In this document: piece by piece, positions 1 to 7,267 of the stretch
How the letters are laid out: each line of letters opens with the position of its first letter
Numbering within the stretch: position 1 is the first letter of the stretch
Source: an uncultured Collinsella sp.
Lineage (GTDB): Bacteria; Actinomycetota; Coriobacteriia; Coriobacteriales; Coriobacteriaceae
Direction: 5' to 3'
Assembly (NCBI GenBank): GCA_902494935.1
Contig: CABUVH010000075.1
Location: forward strand, 1-9,631
DNA length: 9,631 nt
Position numbers and translations under genes: made by a program
The notes under the pieces: generated by a model
Databases searched by the model: none
What the model was told of the DNA's origin: nothing
Seen by the model: the letters and a program-made list of their open reading frames with translations, nothing else

Positions 1-55
1 CCGCAAACAGTCCGTATTTCACCGCAACTGCGGAGGGGACACGGCATCTTTGCTG

Positions 56-1423
56 CTAGCGGGGCACGTAGCGGCCGGGTTGGGCTCCGGTGGGCTCGCC
101 ATCGCGCGCCACCAGCACGCCGTTCACAAACACGGCCTTGGCGCGGCCATGTGCCTCAAAGCCCTCGAGCGGCGTGTAGTCCACGGCCTGATGCTGCGTC
201 GCGGCGCTGATCGTCCAACGCGCGCAAGGATCCCACACGCACACGTCGGCATCGGCACCCTCGGCAAGACAGCCCTTGCGCGGGTACATGCCAAACACGC
301 GCGCCGGGTTCTCGCTCATCAAACGGCACAGATCCTCGGGTCCCAGCTGTCCCTCAAAGCTCGTGGCAATCGCGACGGGACGATGCTCCACGCCGGGCCC
401 GCCGTTGGGAATCGCGCGGAAGTCGTCGCGCCCGCGGTCCTTTTGCCCGTGCAGGTTAAAGCTGCAGTGGTCGGTCGCAATCGTATCGATCTCGCCGGCC
501 ACAAGCGCCTCACGCAGTGCCGCACGGTCACCCGCACGGCGCAGCGGCGGGCTCATCACATACTTGGCACCCGCAAAGCCGTCCTCGCCCTGCTCCAGAT
601 AGCAGGTGTCGTCGAGCATCAGATACTGAGGGCAGGTCTCGACATAAATGTTCTTCTGCCCGCGCGCCTTGGCAGCGCGAATGGCCTCGAGCCCCAGCTT
701 GGTCGAAAGGTGTACCACGTTGACCGGAGCGTCCCCGGCCAAGTGAGCCAGATACAGCAGGCGGCTCACGGCCTCGGCCTCACACACGTCCGGACGGCTG
801 AGCGCATGGCCCTCAGGCCCGTGGATACCCTGCTCAAACACGCGCTTCTGCAGCGCGTTGACCAACGTGCCGTTCTCGCAATGCACGCACAGGATACCGC
901 CCACGCGCTTGAGCTCCTCCAGCACCTCGAGTGTCTCGGCATCGTCCAAGCGCAGGTGGTCATAGGCAAAGTAGGTCTTAAACGACGATACGCCCGCCTC
1001 GCGCATAGCCGAAAGATCGGCGCGGTTGCGCTCATTCCACTCGGCGAGTGCCATATGAAAGGCGTAGTTGGCCGTGCAGGTTCCGTCGGCACGGCGATGC
1101 CACTCGGCAAGGGCGTCGGGCATGGTCACGCCGCGATCGGCCGTCGCGTAGTCCACGATGGTCGTCGTACCGCCGCAGGCAGCCGCACGCGTGCCGGTTT
1201 CAAAGCTATCGGCTGTCCAATCCATGCCAGTCCAGCACTGCATGTGCGTGTGGCCGTCGATAAAGCCGGGGAACACCCAACAGCCCACGGCATCCTCGAC
1301 GGTATCGCCCTCGGCCGGCTCAATCGCCGCGGCAATCCGCACAATCTTGTCGCCCTCCATGGCAAGATCGGCGCGGCGAAGCCCCTGGGGCGTCACGAGC
1401 GCGCCGTTTTTGATGATGATCAT
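56..1423 (-). CDS. hyuA: D-hydantoinase / dihydropyrimidinase-family amidohydrolase (HyuA type)
   Basis: A 455-aa cytosolic cyclic-amide hydrolase of the amidohydrolase superfamily, close to the 461 aa of E. coli HyuA. The expected two-metal site is visible: GHTH with H58 and H60, a carbamylatable lysine K149 in SSFKTY, Y154, H181 in CVHCEN, H238 in VVHLS and D318 in ATDHCSF. The N-terminal beta-sandwich segment (about 1-50) and its C-terminal partner (about 385-440, ADVCVWDP and KAVFVNGVLV) flank the barrel. The start is fixed by AAGGAG a few bases upstream (1428-1433 region), which overlaps the stop of the preceding gene, so the two are co-transcribed and probably coupled. Family members open hydantoin or dihydropyrimidine rings. 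In this cluster the likely substrate is a ring-opened or reduced purine intermediate (inference). Allantoinase or another ring specificity cannot be excluded. The gene is the last complete one before the window edge. Confidence 0.88.
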   Translation of the reverse strand: MIIIKNGALVTPQGLRRADLAMEGDKIVRIAAAIEPAEGDTVEDAVGCWVFPGFIDGHTHMQCWTGMDWTADSFETGTRAAACGGTTTIVDYATADRGVTMPDALAEWHRRADGTCTANYAFHMALAEWNERNRADLSAMREAGVSSFKTYFAYDHLRLDDAETLEVLEELKRVGGILCVHCENGTLVNALQKRVFEQGIHGPEGHALSRPDVCEAEAVSRLLYLAHLAGDAPVNVVHLSTKLGLEAIRAAKARGQKNIYVETCPQYLMLDDTCYLEQGEDGFAGAKYVMSPPLRRAGDRAALREALVAGEIDTIATDHCSFNLHGQKDRGRDDFRAIPNGGPGVEHRPVAIATSFEGQLGPEDLCRLMSENPARVFGMYPRKGCLAEGADADVCVWDPCARWTISAATQHQAVDYTPLEGFEAHGRAKAVFVNGVLVARDGEPTGAQPGRYVPR

Positions 1424-1431
1424 GTTGCTCC

Positions 1432-2046
1432 TTATTGATTAATACAGTTGGCCACGCGATCAAAATACGAGCAGGCGGCAATATGCTCCGTTATGCGTCG
1501 CTGTCCCTTGACGGTATCGACGTCCCACAGCTCGTAGGCACGCGCCTCGACCAGCACCACGTCGGTGCGACCTTTGAGAATCGAGCCCCCGCCGTCCTTG
1601 CCCTCAAGACACATAAGTGCATCGAACAGTTCCGCCGGAAAGAGCACCGGGCTCGAAGGCTCACCGTTACACGCAAGACGCACCGGATGTTTGCGGCCAC
1701 ACTCGTCAAATGCACGAACCATAGCCTCAAAAGAATCCGAACTCACGAGCGGCTGGTCGCCCGGTAAAAAGAGGCAACCTTTCCAGTTGCGTTCGACTCC
1801 CCACGAAAGGCCCGCACGGACGCTTTCGCTGCGCAGCTCGCCATCGTGCAGCACGCACGGGCAATGCTTGTCCTCGCAAATCTGGGAGACCTCGGGCCAA
1901 CGCGTCGAAACCACGACGTCAAAGCCCCGGGGAACCGAATCGATGGTCCGGGCAATCAGCGGCTCGCCATAGATATCGGCGAGCATCTTGTTAGAGCCAA
2001 ACCGCTTGCCCTCGCCCGAAGCCATAATCACGCAACCGAGTTTCAT
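1432..2046 (-). CDS. mocA: MobA/MocA-like nucleotidyltransferase, probable molybdenum cofactor cytidylyl- or guanylyltransferase
   Basis: A 204-aa GT-A fold nucleotidyltransferase (E. coli MocA/YgfJ is 192 aa). The N-terminal nucleotide-binding loop is MASGEGKRFGSNKML (residues 8-22), with K20 and R16 in the usual places. LPGDQPLV (94-101) carries the metal-binding D97, SSPVLFP follows at 131-137, and WDVDT (174-178) supplies a second acidic site. Family members transfer CMP or GMP from CTP/GTP to molybdopterin. MocA serves xanthine-dehydrogenase-type enzymes, so a molybdenum hydroxylase partner is expected outside the window (inference). The frame stays open to 2166, but MKLGCVI at 2046 is chosen because the fold begins there and GGAGG lies about 9 nt upstream. 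The gap to hyuA is 8 nt. The nucleotide specificity cannot be read from sequence, and the symbol follows the E. coli cluster equivalent. Confidence 0.75.
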   Translation of the reverse strand: MKLGCVIMASGEGKRFGSNKMLADIYGEPLIARTIDSVPRGFDVVVSTRWPEVSQICEDKHCPCVLHDGELRSESVRAGLSWGVERNWKGCLFLPGDQPLVSSDSFEAMVRAFDECGRKHPVRLACNGEPSSPVLFPAELFDALMCLEGKDGGGSILKGRTDVVLVEARAYELWDVDTVKGQRRITEHIAACSYFDRVANCINQ

Positions 2047-2174
2047 CTCCGCAAACCTCCCCTGGCTGCCTTGGACACCATAGCTGCTATACCCACCATA
2101 CCGAGCTCGCACTCCGTCGGAACAGGCACGCACTCGTTTTCCAGCGAACGCCCCTTGGCTCCCCATAGCACAAA

Positions 2175-2205
2175 GGAGGGCACCCCGCGACGCAGGGCAC
2201 CCTCC
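2175..2205 (-). terminator. Strong GC-rich hairpin after carbamate kinase; candidate intrinsic terminator or attenuator
   Basis: Read on the minus strand, GGAGGG...CCCTCC forms six Watson-Crick pairs. The stem continues inward through two G-U wobbles, three G-C pairs and another G-U, giving about 12 bp around a 7-nt loop (2187-2193). It is followed by TTTGT (2174 downward). The wobbles pair only in minus-strand RNA and become mismatches on the plus strand, which fits a role in the operon transcript. It starts 18 nt after the arcC stop. The T-tract is short, so termination is probably partial. Confidence 0.55.
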
Positions 2206-2223
2206 TCAATGGTGCAGATATGC

Positions 2224-3174
2224 CTACTCAGCGTCGCCGGTAAACGTGGTACCGGTCTTGCCGGCAAGGCCATCGCGCGCCTTCTCGAGCAGCGTGATGA
2301 GCGCCGTGCGGCCCGGCTTGCTCTCGGCAAACGTCGAGGCTGCCTGGACCTTGGGCAGCATGGAGCCGCGACCAAACTCGTTGGCCTCGGACAGACGCTT
2401 TACGTCAGCCGCGGTCAGCGTGTCGAGCCACTGCTCGTGGTCGGTGCCAAAGCCAATGGCAACCTTCTCCACGGCCGTCAGGATAATCAGGGCATCGGCA
2501 TCGAGCTGCTCGGCGAGCTTCTCGGCCGCAAAGTCCTTATCGATGACGGCAGCAGCGCCCTTAAGGTGGTTGCCCTGGGCCTTGGTGACGGGAATACCGC
2601 CACCACCGCAGGAAATCACCACGTGGTTGGACTCGACGAGCGACTTAATGGTGTCGAGCTCGACGATGTTCACGGGCTTGGGCGAGGCAACCACGCGACG
2701 GAAGCCCTGCTTCTCGTCGTGGATGAACTGATAGCCGCGGTCGGCTTCCAGCTCCTTGGCCTCGGCCTCGCTCATCCACGGACCAATCGGCTTGACCGGG
2801 TCGGCAAAGGCCGGATCGGCTGCCGCAACCTCGACCTGGGTGAGCACGGTGGCGACACCCTTGTCGATATTGCGGTCGAGCATTTCCTCGCGCAGGGCGT
2901 TTTGCAGGTCATAGCCAATGTAGCCCTGGCTCATGGCGCCGCAAACGGACAGCGGGCAGGGAATGTACTTCTGAGGATTAGAACGCGTGAGCTCGGCCAT
3001 CGCGTTGGCGATCATGCCCACCTGGGGGCCGTTGCCATGCACGACGACGACCTCGTTGCCTTCCTCGATCAGGTCGACGATGGCCTTAGAAGTCGTCTTG
3101 ACGGCCTCCATCTGCTCGGGAAGGTTGGCGCCGAGGGCGTTTCCGCCCAAGGCGACAACAATACGCTTAGCCAT
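2224..3174 (-). CDS. arcC: Carbamate kinase (ArcC/YqeA family)
   Basis: A 316-aa cytosolic kinase (family about 310 aa) that catalyses carbamoyl phosphate + ADP to ATP + carbamate, which breaks down to ammonia and CO2. Family motifs run in order: ALGGNAL (8-14), VVHGNGPQVG (44-53), the SQGYIGYDLQNAL segment (82-94), KPIGPW (128-133), VVASP (161-165), SCGGGGIPV (188-196), DKD (212-214) and GSMLPKVQAA (270-279). The start MAKRIVVALGG is set by the beta-strand preceding the GGN loop. Its ribosome site is weak: only GAG and GGGCTGAGAA precede the ATG, unlike its neighbours, and it begins 14 nt after the ygeW stop, so it may depend on translational coupling. Next to a carbamoyltransferase and away from arginine deiminase genes, it corresponds to E. 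coli yqeA. It is the likely ATP-yielding step of the pathway (inference). Confidence 0.95.
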   Translation of the reverse strand: MAKRIVVALGGNALGANLPEQMEAVKTTSKAIVDLIEEGNEVVVVHGNGPQVGMIANAMAELTRSNPQKYIPCPLSVCGAMSQGYIGYDLQNALREEMLDRNIDKGVATVLTQVEVAAADPAFADPVKPIGPWMSEAEAKELEADRGYQFIHDEKQGFRRVVASPKPVNIVELDTIKSLVESNHVVISCGGGGIPVTKAQGNHLKGAAAVIDKDFAAEKLAEQLDADALIILTAVEKVAIGFGTDHEQWLDTLTAADVKRLSEANEFGRGSMLPKVQAASTFAESKPGRTALITLLEKARDGLAGKTGTTFTGDAE

Positions 3175-3188
3175 TTCTCAGCCCGGCT

Positions 3189-4391
3189 TTAGGCCTGGAG
3201 CCAACGGGCGGTGTTGCGCTCGTCGAGGGCCTTGAGGGTAGCGGCGGGATCGGCAACCTTTTGCAGGAACATCATGGCTGCGATGGCGTACGGCTTGTAG
3301 CTGGCCTCCTTGTACATGCCCACGCGGTGCATGTCGAAGACGTCGGCGTTGACCTCGCCGTGCTCGCAGGAGACACCGGAGATGTCGGCGGGCAGCGGGT
3401 GCATAAAGATGGTGTCCTGGCCGTTGGCAGTCTTCTCCATGAGCTCGGTCGTGGAGCACCAATCCTGATGGGTGGCGTTCTGGGCGAGCAGCTCCTTCTC
3501 GAGCGCAGCGATGCCGGCGTCGTCGCCCTCGGCGTACAGATTGGTACGCTTCTCCATGGCGGCAAACGGAGCCCAGCTCTTGGGGATCACGATGTCGGCG
3601 CCCTCGAAGGCCTCGGCCATGGTGTTGACCTGCTTAAAGGTGGTGCCGGACTCGGCGGCATAGCCCTTGGCGCGCTCGACGACCTCGGGCATGAGGTCGT
3701 AGCCCTCGGGGTGGGCCAGGGTGACGTCCATGCCAAAGCGGGGCAGCAGGCTGATCAGCGACTGCGGGCAGGACAGCGGCTTGCCGTAAGAGGGCGAATA
3801 GGCCCAGGTGACGGCAACCTTCTTGCCCTTGAGGTTCTCAAGGCCGCCAAACTCGTTGATGAGGTAGAGCATGTCGGCAGAGGACTGCGTGGGGTGATCG
3901 GAGTCGGACTGCAGGGAAATGAGCGTGGGACGGTGATCCAGAACGCCGTCCTCGTAAGCCTGCTGGACAGACTCGGAGACCTCGGCCATGTAGGCGTCGC
4001 CCTTGCCGATGTACATGTCGTCGCGGATGCCGATGACGTCGGCCATGAAGGAGATCATGGTAGCGGTCTCGCGGACGGTCTCGCCGTGAGCGATCTGGGA
4101 CTTCTTCTCGTCCAGGTCCTGCAGCTCAAGGCCGAGCAGGTTGGCGGCCTTAGAGAAGGAGAAGCGCGTACGGGTGGAGTTATCGCGGAACAGGGAGACG
4201 GCCAGGCCCGAGTCGAAGATCTTGGACGAGACGTTGTTCTCGCGCAGCTCGCGCAGGGCGTCGGCGACGATGTAGAGAGCCTTGAGCTCATCGGTGGTCT
4301 TATCCCAGGTGTGCAGGAAGTCGCTGCCGTACATACCCTTAAAATCGAGGCCGTTCAGCTGCTCGACGAGCTCGGTAAACTTGGCGTCCAT
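3189..4391 (-). CDS. ygeW: Knotted carbamoyltransferase YgeW
   Basis: A 400-aa member of the aspartate/ornithine carbamoyltransferase superfamily (E. coli YgeW is 396 aa). The carbamoyl-phosphate loop STRTR (72-76) is followed by HPTQSSADMLYL (166-177), which holds the second phosphate/carbonyl site. The domain-2 segment VTWAYSPSYGKPLSCPQSL (194-212) and HPLPAD (331-336) precede the knotted C-terminal part. HPLPAD followed by ISGVSCEHGEVNADVFD is typical of the YgeW group rather than ordinary OTC or ATC. The frame is open to 4577, but ATG 4391 is chosen because AAAGGA lies 7 nt upstream and the family N-terminus aligns there. The natural substrate of YgeW is not settled. With carbamate kinase 14 nt downstream and a diaminopropionate lyase in the operon, phosphorolysis of a carbamoylated diaminopropionate to carbamoyl phosphate is an attractive inference. 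Confidence 0.93.
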   Translation of the reverse strand: MDAKFTELVEQLNGLDFKGMYGSDFLHTWDKTTDELKALYIVADALRELRENNVSSKIFDSGLAVSLFRDNSTRTRFSFSKAANLLGLELQDLDEKKSQIAHGETVRETATMISFMADVIGIRDDMYIGKGDAYMAEVSESVQQAYEDGVLDHRPTLISLQSDSDHPTQSSADMLYLINEFGGLENLKGKKVAVTWAYSPSYGKPLSCPQSLISLLPRFGMDVTLAHPEGYDLMPEVVERAKGYAAESGTTFKQVNTMAEAFEGADIVIPKSWAPFAAMEKRTNLYAEGDDAGIAALEKELLAQNATHQDWCSTTELMEKTANGQDTIFMHPLPADISGVSCEHGEVNADVFDMHRVGMYKEASYKPYAIAAMMFLQKVADPAATLKALDERNTARWLQA

Positions 4392-4545
4392 GTAAATGTC
4401 CTTTCTAAAGGTGAAACGATCGCAATGAGTAGATGTGCTCCGGCATGCGCGTGTGGCTAGAACATGCAGAGCGCTATGACGAGGACCCGCTACCGTTGAG
4501 GAAGCATGGGAGATAACGACCGCGGGCCCCAAGTCAACAGGAGGC

Positions 4546-4570
4546 GCCGGGGGCATAAACTGTCCCCGGC
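4546..4570 (-). other. GC-rich hairpin between ygeY and ygeW, without a U-tract
   Basis: GCCGGGG (4546-4552) and CCCCGGC (4564-4570) form a perfect 7-bp stem around an 11-nt loop, starting 22 nt after the ygeY stop on the transcript. No T-run follows on the minus strand, so it is not a classical terminator. It could protect the 3' end of ygeX-ygeY mRNA or mark a processing site. It sits in a 201-bp gap (4392-4592) with no other convincing gene. The only open frame there (to 4577) is an upstream extension of ygeW without family similarity. Confidence 0.5.
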
Positions 4571-4592
4571 TCAACAAAATCGAGGAATGGGA

Positions 4593-5978
4593 CTAGTCGA
4601 TCTTGTTGTTGGTCAGACCGGCGCGGAACACGGTGGCATCGCCATCGGCCTGGCTCGGATCGTAGAGGTTCAGGGCAGCCACATACATGGCGGCAGCGGT
4701 GACCAGGTCGTCCTTGTAGGTGACCTCGTTGGGAGCGTGAGCCTGAGACTCGGCACCCGGGCCAAAGCCCACGCAGGGGATGCCGTAGCGGCCCTGGATG
4801 GAGACGCAGTTCGTGGAGAAGGTCCACTTGTCGCACAGCGGGCGACCGGTGCGCTTGTCCATGCTGGGCTCGCAGCCGATGCGCTCGTCACCAAACATGG
4901 CCTTGTGGGCGTCGACGAGGGCCTTGACGTGCGGAGCGGTCTCCTTGTTGATCCACGTGGGGAAGTAAGCCTCGGTCTCGTAGACCTCGCCGGTCCAGGA
5001 CGGACGGTCGTACATGTACATGGAGACCTTCACGTCGTCACCGTACTTCTTGGCTGCCGGCAGGTTGCGGATCTCGTCCAGGCAGGACTCCCAGGTCTCA
5101 CCGGCGGTCATACGACGGTCGATGGAGATGGCGCAGGAGTCGGCCACGGCGCAGCGGCTGGGGCTAGTGTAGAAGATCTGGCTGACGGTGCAGGTGCCGC
5201 GGCCCAGGAAGCGGGCATCCTCGAAGTGCTCGGGATTGTACTTGGGGTCGAGCATCTTGACGAGACCCTTGATGTCGGTCGACTCGTCGCAGCCGTTGTT
5301 GTTGAGGGCGCGGACGTCGGCGATGATGTCGGCCATCTTGTAGATGGCGTTGTCGCCGCGGTCGGGAGCGGAGCCGTGGCAGGAGGTACCGTGAACGTCG
5401 ACGCGGATCTCCATGCGGCCGCGGTGACCGCGATAGATGCCGCCGTCGGTGGGTTCGGTGGAAATGACGAACTCGGGCTTAATGCCATCCTTGTTGTAGA
5501 TGTACTGCCAGCACATGCCGTCGCAGTCCTCTTCCTGGACGGTGCCGACGACCATGATCTTGTAGCCCTCGGGGATGAGGCCCATGTCCTTCATCATCTT
5601 GGCAGCGTAGGTAGCAGAAGCCATGCCGCCCTCCTGGTCGGAGCCGCCGCGGCCGTAGATGATCTCGTCGGTCTCGTAGCCCTCATAGGGATCGGCATCC
5701 CAGTTCTCGATGTTGCCGATGCCGACGGTGTCGATGTGGGAGTCGATGGCGATGATCTTGTCGCCCTCGCCCATAAAGCCCATGACGTTGCCCAGGCCAT
5801 CGACCTTGACCTCGTCATAGCCAAGGTTCTCCATCTCGGCCTTGATGCAGGCGACAACCTCACCCTCCTCGCAAGACTCAGAGGGATGGGAGATCATAGC
5901 GCGCAGGAAGCGAGTCATATCAGCACGATGGGACTCAGCAGCAGCCTTGATAGCGTCGAAATCGAGTTCTTTAGCCAT
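4593..5978 (-). CDS. ygeY: YgeY family M20-type metallohydrolase (selenium-metabolism-linked)
   Basis: A 461-aa cytosolic co-catalytic zinc amidohydrolase of the M20/ArgE/DapE group. Metal and catalytic residues are visible: H81 and D83 in DSHIDTV, bridging D114 in GGSDQEGG, E149-E150 in VQEEDCDG, E175 in STEPT, and H414 in QAHAPNE. The dimerisation lid begins at HGTSCHGSAP (196-205). CWQYI (156-160) and the TSPSRCAVADSC block (271-282) are characteristic of YgeY. E. coli YgeY is about 403 aa. The extra length here appears to lie in residues about 225-255, about 365-382 and a C-terminal tail after about 437 (comparison from memory). AAAGG, 9 nt upstream, sets the start at MAKELDF. Family hydrolases cleave amide or peptide bonds. 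In this cluster the target is probably a carbamoylated or acylated diaminopropionate-like intermediate (inference). The exact substrate is not established. Confidence 0.93.
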   Translation of the reverse strand: MAKELDFDAIKAAAESHRADMTRFLRAMISHPSESCEEGEVVACIKAEMENLGYDEVKVDGLGNVMGFMGEGDKIIAIDSHIDTVGIGNIENWDADPYEGYETDEIIYGRGGSDQEGGMASATYAAKMMKDMGLIPEGYKIMVVGTVQEEDCDGMCWQYIYNKDGIKPEFVISTEPTDGGIYRGHRGRMEIRVDVHGTSCHGSAPDRGDNAIYKMADIIADVRALNNNGCDESTDIKGLVKMLDPKYNPEHFEDARFLGRGTCTVSQIFYTSPSRCAVADSCAISIDRRMTAGETWESCLDEIRNLPAAKKYGDDVKVSMYMYDRPSWTGEVYETEAYFPTWINKETAPHVKALVDAHKAMFGDERIGCEPSMDKRTGRPLCDKWTFSTNCVSIQGRYGIPCVGFGPGAESQAHAPNEVTYKDDLVTAAAMYVAALNLYDPSQADGDATVFRAGLTNNKID

Positions 5979-6018
5979 TGTTCATAACCTTTCAAACGAA
6001 GGAATCTACCTGTGAGGT

Positions 6019-6045
6019 GGCGGAGCGATACCTATTTACTCCGCC
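6019..6045 (-). other. GC-rich hairpin between ygeX and ygeY, without a U-tract
   Basis: On the minus strand GGCGGAG and CTCCGCC form a perfect 7-bp stem around a 13-nt AT-rich loop, beginning 7 nt after the ygeX stop codon. The sequence after it is ACCTCACAGG with no T-run, so termination is unlikely. Its place in a 74-nt gap between two co-directional genes suggests an mRNA stability or processing element. It is the first of three such hairpins in the cluster. Confidence 0.5.
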
Positions 6046-6052
6046 CCAACGA

Positions 6053-7267
6053 TTAGCAAGTGGGATATTCGCCTTCCCAAACAATGCGGCGATACTGGTC
6101 GGGATCGGTGTCGCCCTCGGTGGAGAAGCAGAGCACGGAGCTCGTCTTGTCCAGGCCGATGAGTTCCTTGAGCTCGGCGTACTCGGGATCGAGCATGAGG
6201 GTCTCGACCAGGCCGGTGGTCACAGCGCCGGACTCGCCGGAGATGACGCGCGGGTCGCCCTTCTCGGGAGCGCCCAGGGTGCGCATGCCGCGAGCGGTGA
6301 CCCAGTCGGGGCAGGACACGAAGGCGGTGACGTGGTTGCGCAGGATATCCCAGCCCAGAATGTTGGGCTCGCCGCAGCACAGACCGGCCATGATGGAGGG
6401 CATGTCGCCGTCCACGATGCGCGGATCGCCGTCGCCGGCGGCAGCGCCCTTGTACAGACAGGCGGCAGGCGCGCACTCAGCCACGACGAAGGTGGGCGGG
6501 TTATCGGGATACAGGTTGGTGAAGTAGCCCACCACGGCGCCGGCGAGCGAACCCACGCCAGCCTGGACAAACACGTGCGTCGGGCGGTTGATGGCCATCT
6601 CGCGCAGCTGCTCGGCAGCCTCGGAGGCCATGGTGCCGTAGCCCTCCATGATCCAAGACGGGATCTTCTCGTAGCCCTCCCAGGCGGTGTCCTGAACGAT
6701 GACGCCGCGCTCGCAGGCGTCGGCCTCGGCAGCGGCCATGCGCACGCACTCGTCGTAGTTGACCTCTTCGATGGTCACCGTTGCGCCCTCGGCGGCGATG
6801 TTATCGAAGCGGGGCTTAGTGGAACCCTTGGGCATGTGAACGACGGCCTTCTGGCCCAGCTTGTTGGCAGCCCATGCCACGCCGCGGCCATGGTTGCCGT
6901 CGGTGGCGGTAAAGAAGGTGGCCTGGCCAAAGTCCTTGGCAAGTTGATCGGAGGTCAGGTAATCGAAGGTGCACTCGGCAACGTCCTTGCCGGTCTCGTC
7001 GGCAATGTAGTTGGCCATGGCAAACGAACCGCCCAGAACCTTAAAGGCGTTGAGGCCAAAGCGATAGCTCTCGTCCTTAACGCACAGGTTGGACAGGCCC
7101 AGGCGCGCAGCCTGGCCGTCCAGGCGGGCAAGCGGAGTGACGGTATATTGGGGGAACGACTGGTGGAAGGCGCGGGCCTTCTTCACGTGGTCGAGGCTCA
7201 TGATTCCCAAGTGCTTGTCATCGCTCTTGGGCATCGTGTTGCTCGCCCACTGGATCTTATCGGCCAT
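6053..7267 (-). CDS. ygeX: Diaminopropionate ammonia-lyase (PLP-dependent)
   Basis: A 404-aa fold-type II PLP enzyme (E. coli YgeX/DpaL is 398 aa) that converts D- or L-2,3-diaminopropionate to pyruvate and two ammonia. The Schiff-base lysine is K76 in RFGLNAFKVLGG. The phosphate-binding motif is AGVGSLAGAV (236-245), and TDGNHGRGVAW (122-132) contains D123. D123 and D193 (in VQDTAWEGY) appear equivalent to the two acid/base aspartates of the E. coli enzyme, D120 and D189. GESGAV (344-349) and CFSTEGDTD (380-388) close the PLP pocket. The start is set by AAGGAG (complement of 7276-7281), 8 nt before the ATG. It is promoter-proximal in the cluster and faces a YheO-type regulator across 277 bp. 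Pyruvate formation would link the pathway to fermentation. Threonine dehydratase-like alternatives are unlikely given the motifs and context. Confidence 0.95.
   Translation of the reverse strand: MADKIQWASNTMPKSDDKHLGIMSLDHVKKARAFHQSFPQYTVTPLARLDGQAARLGLSNLCVKDESYRFGLNAFKVLGGSFAMANYIADETGKDVAECTFDYLTSDQLAKDFGQATFFTATDGNHGRGVAWAANKLGQKAVVHMPKGSTKPRFDNIAAEGATVTIEEVNYDECVRMAAAEADACERGVIVQDTAWEGYEKIPSWIMEGYGTMASEAAEQLREMAINRPTHVFVQAGVGSLAGAVVGYFTNLYPDNPPTFVVAECAPAACLYKGAAAGDGDPRIVDGDMPSIMAGLCCGEPNILGWDILRNHVTAFVSCPDWVTARGMRTLGAPEKGDPRVISGESGAVTTGLVETLMLDPEYAELKELIGLDKTSSVLCFSTEGDTDPDQYRRIVWEGEYPTC

Noticed and set aside
22..33. Short palindrome CCGCA-AC-TGCGG after hyuA as a terminator.
   Set aside because: The stem has at most 4-5 pairs with too small a loop and no T-run on either side.
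1..55. Possible start of a further minus-strand gene, with GTG at 22-20 (MKYGLFA...) or ATG near 47.
   Set aside because: Only a few codons are visible and neither start has a convincing ribosome site, so it cannot be called from this window.
2047..2166. N-terminal extension of the MocA-like protein to an ATG at 2166.
   Set aside because: The added 40 residues are Gly/Arg/Ser-rich and unlike the family, and the 2166 ATG lies next to the hairpin. The fold and a GGAGG site support the start at 2046.
4392..4577. N-terminal extension of YgeW to 4577.
   Set aside because: The extra 62 residues have no family similarity, and AAAGGA, 7 nt before ATG 4391, marks the start.
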